Positions 35,671 to 44,432 of a stretch of DNA of 64,000 nt are shown piece after piece (positions within the stretch are counted from its first letter, which is position 1; the number at the start of each line of letters is the position of its first letter). The stretch covers positions 23,580 to 87,579 of the forward strand of contig NZ_ARXR01000012.1 in NCBI RefSeq assembly GCF_015356855.1, in the 5' to 3' direction. The DNA comes from Alloalcanivorax venustensis ISO4. Its GTDB lineage: Bacteria; Pseudomonadota; Gammaproteobacteria; Pseudomonadales; Alcanivoracaceae. The notes beneath the pieces are model-generated. The model was given only the letters and a program-made list of their open reading frames with translations, did no database searches and was not told the DNA's origin. The position numbers and the translations under genes are program-made.

Positions 35671-35732
35671 CTCGTTAGCGAGGGTCGACGGAGCCATCGG
35701 GCTCCCGGGGATCCATGCATTTCGCTAACGAG
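35671..35732. promoter_or_regulatory. Inverted repeat in the urtA leader
   Basis: CTCGTTAGCGA (35671-35681) is perfectly complementary to TCGCTAACGAG (35722-35732). The right arm runs into the GAGGGG ribosome-binding site of urtA. If transcribed, the hairpin would partly cover that site and could modulate translation. If not transcribed, it could be a second operator. Confidence 0.45.
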
Positions 35733-35741
35733 GGGTTAACC

Positions 35742-36998
35742 ATGAAGACACCGAAGCATTCCTTGCCGTCGCGTCCGCGCCGCCGTCTGCTGGCCGGGCT
35801 GCTGGCGTTGCCGGCGGTACTGGCGTTAAGCACGCCGTCGTTCGCCGCGCCGCCCACGTCCGAGGTCAACACCTCCGGCCTGGCGGTCACCGAAGACACC
35901 GTCAAGGTGGGCATCCTGCATTCCATTACCGGCACCATGGCGATCAGTGAGATCGGCTCGGTGCAGGCGGAGAAACTGGCCATCGAGCAGATCAACGCCC
36001 AGGGCGGCGTGCTCGGCCGGCAGATCGAATACGTTCAGGAAGACGGCGCCAGCGACTGGCCCACTTTCGCCGAGAAAGCGCGCAAGCTGCTGCGCCAGGA
36101 CGACGTGGCGGCGATCTTCGGCTGCTGGACCTCCGCCTCACGCAAGGCGGTGCTGCCGGTGATCGAGCAGTTCAACGGCATGCTCTATTACCCGACCTTC
36201 TATGAAGGTCTCGAGCAGTCACCCAACGTGATCTACACCGGCCAGGAAGCCACCCAGCAGATTCTCGCCGGCATCGACTGGGCGGTGAAGGAGAAGGGCG
36301 CCAAGACCTTCTACCTGCTCGGCTCCGACTACATCTGGCCGCGTACTTCCAACAAGATCGCGCGTATTCACATCGAGAAGAAAGGTCTGAAGGTGGTGGG
36401 CGAGGAGTACTACCCGCTCGGCCACACCCAGTTCAACTCGGTGATCAACAAGATCAAGTTGCGTAAGCCGGATGTGATCTTCGCCTCCGTGGTGGGCGGC
36501 TCCAACGTGGCCTTCTACAAGCAGATGAAAGCCGCCGGTGTCGATCTCACCGAAGAGGATCCGCTGCTGCTGACCATCTCCGTCACCGAGGATGAAATCC
36601 GCGGTATCGGCGGCGAGAACGTGGAAGGCGTGTACGCCTCCATGAAGTACTTCCAGAGCCTGGACAACCCCAATAACAAGGAGTTCGTGGCCGCGTTCAA
36701 GGAGCGCTGGGGCGACGACATGGTGATCGGCGACGTGACCCAGGCCGCCTATCTGGGCCCGTGGCTGTGGAAGGCGGCGGTGGAGAAAGCCGGTTCCTTC
36801 GACGTGGACAAGATTCGTGAAGCCTCTCCCGGCATTGAGTTCAAGAAAGCGCCGGAAGGCTATGTGCGCATCCATGAAAACCATCACCTGTGGTCGAAGA
36901 CCCGCATCGGCGTGGCGCAGACCAACGGCCAGTACAAGGTGGTCCATGAAACCAAGGACCTGATGGAGCCGGATCCCTTCCCTGAAGGTTACAAGTAA
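35742..36998 (+). CDS. urtA: Urea-type ABC transporter substrate-binding protein
   Basis: The 418-residue periplasmic protein starts at ATG 35742 with GAGGGG upstream. Its signal peptide contains PRRRLLAGLL, possibly a Tat motif, and ends near SFAA. The mature part has VKVGILHSITGTMAISE, QINAQGGVLGRQIEYVQEDG, FGCWTSASRKAVLPV and GSDYIWPRTSNK, all hallmarks of UrtA/FmdD-type receptors. Ligands in the family are urea, or short amides such as acetamide. The adjacent amidase and formamidase favour amides as well as urea. A terminator between it and urtB probably makes it the most abundant product. Confidence 0.94.
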   Translation: MKTPKHSLPSRPRRRLLAGLLALPAVLALSTPSFAAPPTSEVNTSGLAVTEDTVKVGILHSITGTMAISEIGSVQAEKLAIEQINAQGGVLGRQIEYVQEDGASDWPTFAEKARKLLRQDDVAAIFGCWTSASRKAVLPVIEQFNGMLYYPTFYEGLEQSPNVIYTGQEATQQILAGIDWAVKEKGAKTFYLLGSDYIWPRTSNKIARIHIEKKGLKVVGEEYYPLGHTQFNSVINKIKLRKPDVIFASVVGGSNVAFYKQMKAAGVDLTEEDPLLLTISVTEDEIRGIGGENVEGVYASMKYFQSLDNPNNKEFVAAFKERWGDDMVIGDVTQAAYLGPWLWKAAVEKAGSFDVDKIREASPGIEFKKAPEGYVRIHENHHLWSKTRIGVAQTNGQYKVVHETKDLMEPDPFPEGYK

Positions 36999-37007
36999 CC
37001 GTCCGTA

Positions 37008-37040
37008 CCCGGCGCCCCCGGTGGGCGTCGGGATTTTTTA
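37008..37040 (+). terminator. Attenuating terminator between urtA and urtB
   Basis: The 10-bp stem CCCGGCGCCC / GGGCGTCGGG with one G-T pair and a 5-base loop is followed directly by ATTTTTTAA. It has the form of a strong rho-independent terminator but lies inside the operon, 10 bases after the urtA stop. Partial read-through would give more UrtA than UrtBCDE. Confidence 0.72.
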
Positions 37041-37059
37041 ACCGCAGGGGAGCATTGCC

Positions 37060-37986
37060 ATGTTTGCTGATTATTCCTCAACGGAATTGATGTCCATCTT
37101 TGCCATGCAGGGGTTCGCCGGTTTGTCCCTGTTTTCCGTGTTCGTTCTCATGGCAATGGGCCTGGCGATTATTTTCGGCCAGATGGGCGTGATCAACATG
37201 GCCCACGGGGAGTTCATGATCCTGGGGGCCTATACCACCTACCTGACTTCGCAGTTTTTCCAGAACCTGATGCCGGAGCTGTTCGCCGCTTCGTTCTTCT
37301 TCGCCATGGTGCTGGCATTCCTGGTCTCCGGTGCACTCGGCGCCTTTGTCGAATGGGCCATGGTCCGGCATCTGTACCGGCGGCCTCTGGATACGCTGCT
37401 GGCCACCTGGGGGCTGAGCCTGATTCTTCAGCAGGCCTACCGGTCGATCTTCGGCGCCCGGGAAGTGGGCGTGGACCTGCCGGACTGGATGATGGGCGCG
37501 TTTAACGTCACGGATTTCGTGCAACTGCCGATCAATGGCCTGTTCGTGATGGTGATCGCCCTGTCCATTGCGCTGGCGGTGTATCTGCTTATGTACCGCT
37601 CCGGCTGGGGCAAGAAAGTGCGCGCGGTGGTGCAGAACCGGCCGATGGCGGAAGCGGTGGGCATCAACACCGCCGGCGTCGACCGGGCCACCTTCGCGCT
37701 GGGGTGCGGCATCGCCGGGGTCGCCGGCAGCGCCTTCACCATGATTGGCTCCACCGGCCCGTCGTCCGGCCAGGCCTATATCGTCGATACCTTCCTGGTG
37801 GTGGTGTTCGGCGGCGCGCAAAGCCTGGTCGGCACCATTATTTCCGCCTTCGGTATCTCCCAGGCCCAATCCACCATGGAGTTCTTCCTGAGCGGTTCCA
37901 TGGCCAAGGTACTCACCCTGCTGGTGGTGGTGGGCATTCTCATGTTGCGTCCGGAAGGCCTGATGGCCTTGAAGGTCCGTCGCTAG
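37060..37986 (+). CDS. urtB: Urea-type ABC transporter permease UrtB
   Basis: This 308-residue inner-membrane permease of the branched-chain (LivH-like) class has IIFGQMGVINMAHGEFMILGAYTTY (about 45-69), DTLLATWGLSLILQQAYRSIFG and MAEAVGINTAGVDRATFALGCGIAG with the EAA-like coupling loop. It has about eight helices. It forms the pore with UrtC. GGGGAGC precedes the ATG. The 6-base-plus gap to urtC and identical strand place it in the urt operon. Confidence 0.95.
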   Translation: MFADYSSTELMSIFAMQGFAGLSLFSVFVLMAMGLAIIFGQMGVINMAHGEFMILGAYTTYLTSQFFQNLMPELFAASFFFAMVLAFLVSGALGAFVEWAMVRHLYRRPLDTLLATWGLSLILQQAYRSIFGAREVGVDLPDWMMGAFNVTDFVQLPINGLFVMVIALSIALAVYLLMYRSGWGKKVRAVVQNRPMAEAVGINTAGVDRATFALGCGIAGVAGSAFTMIGSTGPSSGQAYIVDTFLVVVFGGAQSLVGTIISAFGISQAQSTMEFFLSGSMAKVLTLLVVVGILMLRPEGLMALKVRR

Positions 37987-37995
37987 GAGTCCGTG

Positions 37996-39165
37996 ATGAA
38001 AACCAACTCTCCCCTTCAATGGCTGACCTCCCGGGAAGGGATCTACTACCTGCTGCTGGCCTTGCTGCTGGTGGTGGTGCTGCCGCTGCTGCTCGATCCC
38101 TTCCGCCTCAACATGGTGGGCAAGTATCTCACCTACGCCTTCGCCGCCATCGGCCTTGTGATGTGCTGGGGCAAGGCCGGCATTCTCAGTCTCGGCCAGG
38201 GCGTGTTCTTCGGCCTGGGTGGCTACTGCATGGCCATGTTTCTGAAACTGGAAGCGTCCACGCCGGAGGCCACCAAGAATCAGTCCACGCCGGGCATTCC
38301 GGATTTCATGGACTGGAACCAGATCACCGAGCTTCCGGGGTTCTGGCAGCCGTTCCACAGCTTCTCGTTCACCCTGATCGCGGTGATCGCGGTGCCGGTC
38401 TTACTCGCCTTCATCATCGGCGTGGCCATGTTCAAGCGGCGCGTGGGCGGCGTTTACTTCGCCATTATCACCCAGGCCATCGCCGCCATTCTGACCATTC
38501 TTATCATCGGCCAGCAGGGGCTCACCGGCGGCGTCAACGGCATCACCGACCTGCAAACCCTGATGGGCTGGAATATCCGCACCGACATGGCCAAGACCAC
38601 GCTCTACTTCGTCTGCGTCGGGCTGTTGTTCCTCTGCCTGCTGGTCGCGCGCCATGTGCAGAACGCCAAGCTGGGGCGGATTCTGGTTGCGATGCGCGAC
38701 CAGGAAAACCGGGTGCGCTTCTCCGGTTACGACGTGGCCTCCTTCAAAGTGTTCGTGTTCTGTCTTGCGGCGGGCCTGGCGGGCATCGGCGGGGCGCTGT
38801 TCACCCTGCAGGTGGGCTTCATGTCGCCGTCGTTCGTGGGCATCGTGCCGTCCATCGAGATGGTGGTGTTCTGCGCGCTGGGCGGCCGTTACTCCCTGCT
38901 TGGCGGTGTCTACGGCGCCTTGCTGGTGAACGCGGCCAAGAGCGGCTTCTCCGAATCCTTCCCGGAACTCTGGCCCTACGCCATGGGGGCGCTGTTTATC
39001 GGTGTGGTGCTGGCCTTCCCCAACGGTCTGGCCGGCCTCTATGAGCGCTACATCATGCCGCTGGAAAAACGCCTGCCGGTGATCGGCAAGTACCTGGACA
39101 AGGACAAGCCCGCACCGCAGGCGCCGCCGGTGGTGTCCGATCAACTCAGCGCGGAGAAACCCTGA
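37996..39165 (+). CDS. urtC: Urea-type ABC transporter permease UrtC
   Basis: The 389-residue LivM-like permease shows GLVMCWGKAGILSLGQGVFFGLGGYCMAMFLK, GGVYFAIITQAIAAILTILI, and the loop MRDQENRVRFSGYDVASFKVFVF that contacts the ATPases. The ATG at 37996 is preferred over the GTG three bases before because AGGAG lies 6 bases upstream of it. The cytoplasmic tail after the last helix is Pro/Lys-rich. The stop overlaps the urtD ATG by one base. Confidence 0.95.
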   Translation: MKTNSPLQWLTSREGIYYLLLALLLVVVLPLLLDPFRLNMVGKYLTYAFAAIGLVMCWGKAGILSLGQGVFFGLGGYCMAMFLKLEASTPEATKNQSTPGIPDFMDWNQITELPGFWQPFHSFSFTLIAVIAVPVLLAFIIGVAMFKRRVGGVYFAIITQAIAAILTILIIGQQGLTGGVNGITDLQTLMGWNIRTDMAKTTLYFVCVGLLFLCLLVARHVQNAKLGRILVAMRDQENRVRFSGYDVASFKVFVFCLAAGLAGIGGALFTLQVGFMSPSFVGIVPSIEMVVFCALGGRYSLLGGVYGALLVNAAKSGFSESFPELWPYAMGALFIGVVLAFPNGLAGLYERYIMPLEKRLPVIGKYLDKDKPAPQAPPVVSDQLSAEKP

Positions 39166-39914
39166 TGAATGCACAAAAGGAAAACTTCCTGCTCGCCGTG
39201 GAAGGTCTGACGGTGTCGTTCGACGGCTTCAAGGCGGTGGACGACCTGTCCTTCTATCTCGACCCCAAGGAGATCCGCGTGATCATCGGCCCCAACGGCG
39301 CCGGCAAAACCACGGTGCTGGATCTGATCTGCGGCAAAACCCGCGCCACCGCGGGCTCGATACGCTTCGGCGGCAAGGAGCTCACCAAGATGAAGGAGCA
39401 CCAGATCGTGCACGCCGGGGTGGGCCGCAAGTTCCAGAACCCTTCGGTGTTCGAGGACCTGACCGTGTTCGAGAACCTGGAGGTCTCCTACTCGCAGGGC
39501 CACACGGTGATGGGGGCGCTGGCGTTCAAACGGGACGCGGCGGTGGTCGAAGCGGTGGAAAGCATCGCTGAAACCATCTTCCTGAGCGACCAGCTCAACG
39601 AGCCCGCCGGGCTGCTCAGCCACGGCCAGAAGCAGTGGCTGGAAATCGGCATGTTGCTGATTCAGAAGCCGGACCTGCTGATGCTCGATGAGCCGGTGGC
39701 GGGCATGTCGGTGGCGGAACGCAAGAAGACCGCCGAGCTGCTGCGTGTGATCACCCGCGATCATACGGTGCTGGTGATCGAGCACGACATGCAGTTCGTC
39801 GGCGACATCGCCGACCGGGTCACCGTCATGCACCAGGGCAAGGTGCTCTCCGAAGGGTCCATCGAACACGTCAAGCAGGACCCGAAAGTCATCGAAGTCT
39901 ACCTGGGGCACTGA
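39165..39914 (+). CDS. urtD: Urea-type ABC transporter ATPase UrtD
   Basis: The 249-residue LivG-like ATPase has Walker A IIGPNGAGKTTVLDL (about 41-55), the UrtD-typical GRKFQNPSVFEDLTVFENLEV, a signature LLSHGQKQWLEIGMLL, Walker B PDLLMLDEPVAGMS and the switch histidine in VLVIEHDMQFV. The HGQKQWLEIG signature distinguishes UrtD from LivG (SGGQ). It pairs with UrtE, whose start follows the stop by two bases. Confidence 0.96.
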   Translation: MNAQKENFLLAVEGLTVSFDGFKAVDDLSFYLDPKEIRVIIGPNGAGKTTVLDLICGKTRATAGSIRFGGKELTKMKEHQIVHAGVGRKFQNPSVFEDLTVFENLEVSYSQGHTVMGALAFKRDAAVVEAVESIAETIFLSDQLNEPAGLLSHGQKQWLEIGMLLIQKPDLLMLDEPVAGMSVAERKKTAELLRVITRDHTVLVIEHDMQFVGDIADRVTVMHQGKVLSEGSIEHVKQDPKVIEVYLGH

Positions 39915-39916
39915 TC

Positions 39917-40606
39917 ATGCTGAAAGTATCGAATCACTCCGTGGCCTACGGCCAGAGCACCATCATCCGCGGCCTGAATCTGGACGTGAACGACAACGAG
40001 ATCGTCGCGGTGGTGGGGCGCAACGGCATGGGCAAGACCACGCTGATGAAATCCCTGATCGGCATGACCCCCAGCCGTGCCGGCAGCGTGTCCCTGAACC
40101 ACACCGACCTCAGCGCCATGAAAAGCTTTCAGCGGGTGCGCGCCGGGCTCGGTTTCGTGCCCCAGGGGCGAATGATTTTTCCCGCCCTCACGGTGCGCGA
40201 AAACATCGAGACCGGCCTGGCGGCGGTGGGCGAAAAGAAGGTGCCACGCGATCTCTATGAATTGTTTCCGGTGCTGGAAGAAATGCAGCACCGGCGCGGC
40301 GGCAACCTGTCCGGCGGTCAGCAGCAGCAACTGGCGATCGCGCGGGCACTGGCCACGCGCCCCAAGGTGCTGCTGCTGGACGAGCCCACCGAAGGCATCC
40401 AGCCCTCCATCATCCAGGAGATGGCGCGCACCCTGAAACGTATCCGCGACGAGCGCGGCCTGTCCATCGTGGTGTCCGAGCAGGTGCTCAGCTTCGTGAT
40501 GGAGATCGCCGACCGGATTCTGGTGATCGAGAAAGGCGACATCGTTCACCAGGAAGACAAAGAGGACGCCGACCAGAACAAGATCGCCAGCTATCTGGCG
40601 GTCTGA
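39917..40606 (+). CDS. urtE: Urea-type ABC transporter ATPase UrtE
   Basis: The 229-residue LivF-like ATPase shows Walker A VVGRNGMGKTTLMKSLIG (about 33-50), GLGFVPQGRMIFPALTVRENIETGL, signature NLSGGQQQQLAIARAL, Walker B KVLLLDEPTEGIQPS and SIVVSEQVLSFV. The NGMGKTT loop and TEGIQPSI are typical of UrtE. It completes the UrtABCDE set and is followed 30 bases later by amiE. Confidence 0.96.
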   Translation: MLKVSNHSVAYGQSTIIRGLNLDVNDNEIVAVVGRNGMGKTTLMKSLIGMTPSRAGSVSLNHTDLSAMKSFQRVRAGLGFVPQGRMIFPALTVRENIETGLAAVGEKKVPRDLYELFPVLEEMQHRRGGNLSGGQQQQLAIARALATRPKVLLLDEPTEGIQPSIIQEMARTLKRIRDERGLSIVVSEQVLSFVMEIADRILVIEKGDIVHQEDKEDADQNKIASYLAV

Positions 40607-40636
40607 ATCCGCTCAACGAAAGCGAGGAGCCAAGTT

Positions 40637-41677
40637 ATGCGACACGGTGATATTTCCAGCAGCAGCGATACCGTCGGGGTGGCGGTGGTCAACTATAAGA
40701 TGCCGCGCCTGCACAGCCGCGCCGAGGTGCTCGATAACGCCCGCGCCATCGCCGAGATGATCAAGGGCATGAAGGTGGGCCTGCCGGGCATGGACCTGGT
40801 GGTGTTCCCGGAGTACAGCACCATGGGCATCATGTACGACCCGGATGAAATGATGGACACCGCCGCCACCGTGCCCGGTGACGAGACCGCCATTTTCTCC
40901 GCCGCCTGCCGGGAAGCGAAAACCTGGGGCGTATTCTCCCTCACCGGCGAACGCCACGAGGAGCACCCGCACAAATCCCCCTACAACACTCTGATTCTGA
41001 TCAACGACCAGGGCGAAGTGGTGCAGAAGTACCGCAAGTGCATCCCCTGGTGCCCGATTGAAGGCTGGTACCCCGGCGACACCACCTATGTGACCGAAGG
41101 CCCCAAAGGCATGAAGCTCAGCCTGATCATCTGCGATGACGGCAACTACCCGGAGATCTGGCGCGACTGCGCCATGAAGGGCGCCGAGCTGATCGTGCGC
41201 TGCCAGGGCTATATGTACCCGGCCAAGGAGCAGCAGGTGATGATGTCCAAAAGCATGGCCTGGGCCAATAACTGCTATGTGGCGGTGGCCAACGCCGCCG
41301 GCTTCGACGGCGTCTACTCCTACTTCGGCCATTCGGCGATTATCGGCTTCGACGGCCGCACGCTCGGCGAATGCGGCGAAGAGGAAATGGGCATTCAGTA
41401 CGCCCAGCTCTCGATCAGCCAGATCCGCGACGCGCGCGCCAACGACCAGTCCCAAAACCACCTGTTCAAGCTGCTGCACCGGGGCTACACCGGCATCCAC
41501 GATTCCGGCGACGGCGACAAGGGCATCGCGGACTGCCCGTTCGAGTTCTACCGCACCTGGGTCATGGACGCGCAGAAAGCCCAGGAAAACGTGGAAGCCA
41601 TGACCCGCTCCACGGTGGGCGTGGCGGACTGTCCGGTGAAGGACCTGCCGGTGGACGGTAAAGAGAAAAATGCCTGA
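40637..41677 (+). CDS. amiE: Aliphatic amidase
   Basis: AmiE hydrolyses short aliphatic amides such as acetamide and propionamide to acid and ammonium. The 346-residue protein has exactly the length of P. aeruginosa AmiE and starts [19 protein letters not shown]. The nitrilase-superfamily triad is present: Glu59 (FPEYS), Lys134 (KYRKCIPW) and Cys166 ([11 protein letters not shown]). The extra C-terminal arm ([12 protein letters not shown] ... PFEFYRTWV) used in hexamer assembly is present. GAGGAG precedes the ATG. The location directly after urtE links amide hydrolysis to the importer. Confidence 0.97.
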   Translation: MRHGDISSSSDTVGVAVVNYKMPRLHSRAEVLDNARAIAEMIKGMKVGLPGMDLVVFPEYSTMGIMYDPDEMMDTAATVPGDETAIFSAACREAKTWGVFSLTGERHEEHPHKSPYNTLILINDQGEVVQKYRKCIPWCPIEGWYPGDTTYVTEGPKGMKLSLIICDDGNYPEIWRDCAMKGAELIVRCQGYMYPAKEQQVMMSKSMAWANNCYVAVANAAGFDGVYSYFGHSAIIGFDGRTLGECGEEEMGIQYAQLSISQIRDARANDQSQNHLFKLLHRGYTGIHDSGDGDKGIADCPFEFYRTWVMDAQKAQENVEAMTRSTVGVADCPVKDLPVDGKEKNA

Positions 41678-41684
41678 GGCCGCC

Positions 41685-42728
41685 ATGCCCTTTATCAATG
41701 ACCGCCTGCAGGAGAATCAGGAACGGCTGGCCCGGGAAGAACGGGCCAGCCGGCCGGAGCGGGCACCGCGCTTTGTGTTCGAGCCGGAGGCCGTGATGGC
41801 GCGCTTGCGTGCCCGCATTGTCGGTCAGGCGCCGGTGCTCGACGCCATGGAAGACATGCTGCGCGTGGTCAAGGCGGACATCGGCGACCCGCACCGGCCG
41901 CTGGCGGTGAATCTGTTCATGGGCCCCACCGGGGTGGGTAAAACCGAAACCGTGCGGCTGATCAGCGAAGCGATCCACGGCCGCGCGGACGGCTTCTGCC
42001 GCATCGATATGAACACCCTGGCCCAGGAGCACTACGCCGCCGCGCTCACCGGCGCGCCGCCGGGCTATGTGGGCAGCAAGGAAGGCCACACCCTGTTTGA
42101 TGTGGATCTGATCCAGGGCAGTTTCAGCAAGCCCGGCATCGTGCTGTTCGACGAACTGGAAAAAGCCAGCACCGAAGTGATCCGTTCGCTGCTCAATGTG
42201 CTGGAAAGCGGCCGGCTGCTGCTGTCCGGCGGCACCCGCAGCATCGATTTCCGCAACACCCTGATTTTCATGACCAGCAATGTGGGCGCCCGCGAGGCCG
42301 GCGATTACCGCGCCCGTTTCCGGCACGGCTGGCGGCACTGGCTGGGGCTGTCGCCACGCCATGAGGGCCGGGTTCTGGAGCGCGCCCTGCATCGCCGCTT
42401 CGACCCGGAATTCATCAACCGCATCGACCGGGTGCTGCCGTTTCAGCGGCTTGATGCCGCCTGGCTGGACACCCTGCTGGACATCGAGCTGGGCAAACTC
42501 AACCAGCGTCTGGCGCGGCGCCGCGCCCGCCTGGAGCTGGACAACGGCGCGCGCCAGTTTCTCTGCCGCGCCCACGACGACCGCTTCGGCGCCCGGGATC
42601 TGGCCCGCCGCCTGCGCGCCGAGCTGGAACCGGCGCTCGCCCGGGCCCTGCTGGAACGCCCCGCCGACGACACCTTTCTGGCGCTGCTCGACGGCGACCG
42701 GCTGAGCGTGGTGCCGGTGAACCGCTGA
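41685..42728 (+). CDS. amiB: ClpB-like AAA+ ATPase AmiB
   Basis: The 347-residue protein is a single ClpA/B D2-type AAA+ module: Walker A FMGPTGVGKTETVRL (about 85-99), APPGYVGSKEG pore loop, Walker B IVLFDELEKAS, sensor 1 TLIFMTSNVG, RFDPEFINRIDRVLPF with the Arg finger, and a C-terminal small domain (FGARDLARRLRAELEPALA). It has no N-terminal or D1 domain. P. aeruginosa amiB, the gene after amiE, has this architecture and size. ATG 41685 has GAGG 5 bases upstream; ATG 41670, overlapping amiE, is an alternative. It probably assists amidase assembly, though this is unproved. Confidence 0.87.
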   Translation: MPFINDRLQENQERLAREERASRPERAPRFVFEPEAVMARLRARIVGQAPVLDAMEDMLRVVKADIGDPHRPLAVNLFMGPTGVGKTETVRLISEAIHGRADGFCRIDMNTLAQEHYAAALTGAPPGYVGSKEGHTLFDVDLIQGSFSKPGIVLFDELEKASTEVIRSLLNVLESGRLLLSGGTRSIDFRNTLIFMTSNVGAREAGDYRARFRHGWRHWLGLSPRHEGRVLERALHRRFDPEFINRIDRVLPFQRLDAAWLDTLLDIELGKLNQRLARRRARLELDNGARQFLCRAHDDRFGARDLARRLRAELEPALARALLERPADDTFLALLDGDRLSVVPVNR

Positions 42729-42737
42729 GCCGGGCAA

Positions 42738-42753
42738 TACGTCATCTGACGTA
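42738..42753. promoter_or_regulatory. Predicted operator of the fmdA promoter
   Basis: TACGTCATCTGACGTA is a perfect 7-2-7 palindrome 10 bases after the amiB stop and 99 bases before the fmdA ATG. It matches the site before urtA in half-site, spacing and surroundings (TTTTCGCGAATGG begins 13 bases after it). A separate, co-regulated promoter for fmdAB is therefore likely. Confidence 0.6.
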
Positions 42754-42852
42754 GTCGCCGGGGCCTTTTCGCGAATGGTGAGCGGTGCGCCGATCACCGA
42801 TATTGAAACCCACGGAATCACGCTTGCCCGAAAAACTGGAGGAACCGACACC

Positions 42853-44082
42853 ATGGCTGAGACCATCATTAAAATCGATCTCGACACTTCGCCCTACGAC
42901 AACGATATGGTGCACAACCGCTGGCATCCCGACATTCCCATGGCGGCGATGGTGAAGCCCGGCGACGACTTCATCGTTGAATGCCACGACTGGACCGGCG
43001 GCCAGATCCATAACGACGACAACGCCGAGGACGTGCGCGACGTGGACCTCACCCAGGTGCATTTCCTGTCCGGCCCGGTGGGCGTGGAAGGCGCCGAGCC
43101 CGGCGACCTGCTGGTGGTCGATATCCTCGACATCGGCACCTTCGAGGAAAGCCAGTGGGGCTTCAACGGCTTCTTCTCGAAGCAGAACGGCGGCGGCTTT
43201 CTCACCGAGCATTTCCCGGAAGCGCAGAAAACCATCTGGGACTTCAACGGCATGTTCACCAAGTCGCGGCATATTCCCGGCGTGGAGTTCGCCGGCCTGA
43301 TTCACCCGGGGCTGATCGGTTGCCTGCCGTCCAAGGACATGCTCAACGAGTGGAACAGCCGCGAAAAAGAACTCTACGACACCGAGCCGGATCGCGTGCC
43401 CGGTTTGGTCAACCTGCCGTTCGCCGACACCGCCCATATGGGCAAACTCAAGGGCAGCGAGAAAGCGGCGGCCGCCGCCGAGGGCGCGCGCACCGTGCCG
43501 CCCCGCGAGCACGGCGGTAACTGCGACATCAAGGACCTGTCACGCGGTTCGCAGATTTACTTCCCGGTGTATGTGAAAGACGCCGGCCTGTCCGTGGGCG
43601 ACCTGCACTTCAGCCAGGGCGACGGCGAGATCACCTTCTGCGGCGCCATCGAAATGGCCGGCTGGATTCACATGCGCGTCAACCTGATCAAAGGCGGCAT
43701 GGAGAAGTACGCGATCAAGAACCCGATCTTCAAACCCAGCAAGATCGCGCCCAAGTACGACGACTACCTGATCTTCGAAGGCATCTCCGTGGACGAACAG
43801 GGCAAGCAGCACTATCTGGACGTGCACATCGCCTACCGCCAGGCCTGCCTGAACGCCATCGAGTACCTGAAGAAGTTCGGCTATACCGGCGCCCAGGCCT
43901 ACTCGCTGCTCGGCTGCGCGCCGGTGCAGGGCCACATCAGCGGGGTGGTGGACGTGCCCAACGCCTGCGCCACATTATGGCTGCCCACCGACATCTTCGA
44001 CTTCGATCTCAAGCCCGGTGTCGACGGCCCGCAACACAGCGTCGCCGGCAGCACCGACGTGCCGCTGGCCAAGGATAAATAG
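42853..44082 (+). CDS. fmdA: Formamidase
   Basis: FmdA hydrolyses formamide to formate and ammonium. The 409-residue protein starts MAETIIKIDLDTSPYDND with GGAGG upstream and belongs to the FmdA/AmdA (acetamidase/formamidase) family. It shows NRWHPDIPM, FIVECHDWTGGQI, GEPGDLLVVDILDIG-type strand, ARTVPPREHGGNCDIKDLSRGS with the conserved His and acidic metal-binding residues, GDLHFSQGDGEITFCGAIEM and the C-terminal GCAPVQGHISGVVDVPNACATLWLP. It differs from the nitrilase-type AmiF. The family is classically found with FmdB and amide/urea transporters, as here. Confidence 0.95.
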   Translation: MAETIIKIDLDTSPYDNDMVHNRWHPDIPMAAMVKPGDDFIVECHDWTGGQIHNDDNAEDVRDVDLTQVHFLSGPVGVEGAEPGDLLVVDILDIGTFEESQWGFNGFFSKQNGGGFLTEHFPEAQKTIWDFNGMFTKSRHIPGVEFAGLIHPGLIGCLPSKDMLNEWNSREKELYDTEPDRVPGLVNLPFADTAHMGKLKGSEKAAAAAEGARTVPPREHGGNCDIKDLSRGSQIYFPVYVKDAGLSVGDLHFSQGDGEITFCGAIEMAGWIHMRVNLIKGGMEKYAIKNPIFKPSKIAPKYDDYLIFEGISVDEQGKQHYLDVHIAYRQACLNAIEYLKKFGYTGAQAYSLLGCAPVQGHISGVVDVPNACATLWLPTDIFDFDLKPGVDGPQHSVAGSTDVPLAKDK

Positions 44083-44096
44083 GGGAGGGCGCCACC

Positions 44097-44429
44097 ATGC
44101 CGTTGTACGACTATAAATGCACCGAGCACGGCCTGTTCCACGAGCTGGTGCCGGTGCAGGCGTCCGGGGAAACCTGCCCCTGCCCCACCTGCGGCGTGCT
44201 GTCCGCGCGGGTGATCCTGGTCGCCCCGGAGGTACTGGACATGGCCCCGGAACGGCGCTCGGCCTTCGAGCGCAACGAACGGGCCCGCCACGAACCCCGG
44301 CGCGGCAACCAGCACTCGGAAAAGGAGCAGGGCTGCTGCCACCACGAACGCCACAAACCCAAGGTCTTCTACACCGCCGAAGGCAATAAGATGTTTCCGT
44401 CGGCGCGGCCCTGGATGATTAGCCACTAA
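44097..44429 (+). CDS. fmdB: FmdB-type zinc-ribbon regulatory protein
   Basis: The 110-residue protein starts MPLYDYKCTEHGLFHELVPV and has the FmdB zinc ribbon CXXH...CPCPTCG (residues about 8-34). A His/Cys-rich tail follows (HSEKEQGCCHHERHKPK). FmdB proteins accompany formamidase and have been proposed as regulators without proof. GGGAGG precedes the ATG and it lies 14 bases after fmdA. The tail histidines and cysteines could bind metal and suggest metal delivery as an alternative role. Confidence 0.88.
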   Translation: MPLYDYKCTEHGLFHELVPVQASGETCPCPTCGVLSARVILVAPEVLDMAPERRSAFERNERARHEPRRGNQHSEKEQGCCHHERHKPKVFYTAEGNKMFPSARPWMISH

Positions 44430-44432
44430 AAA

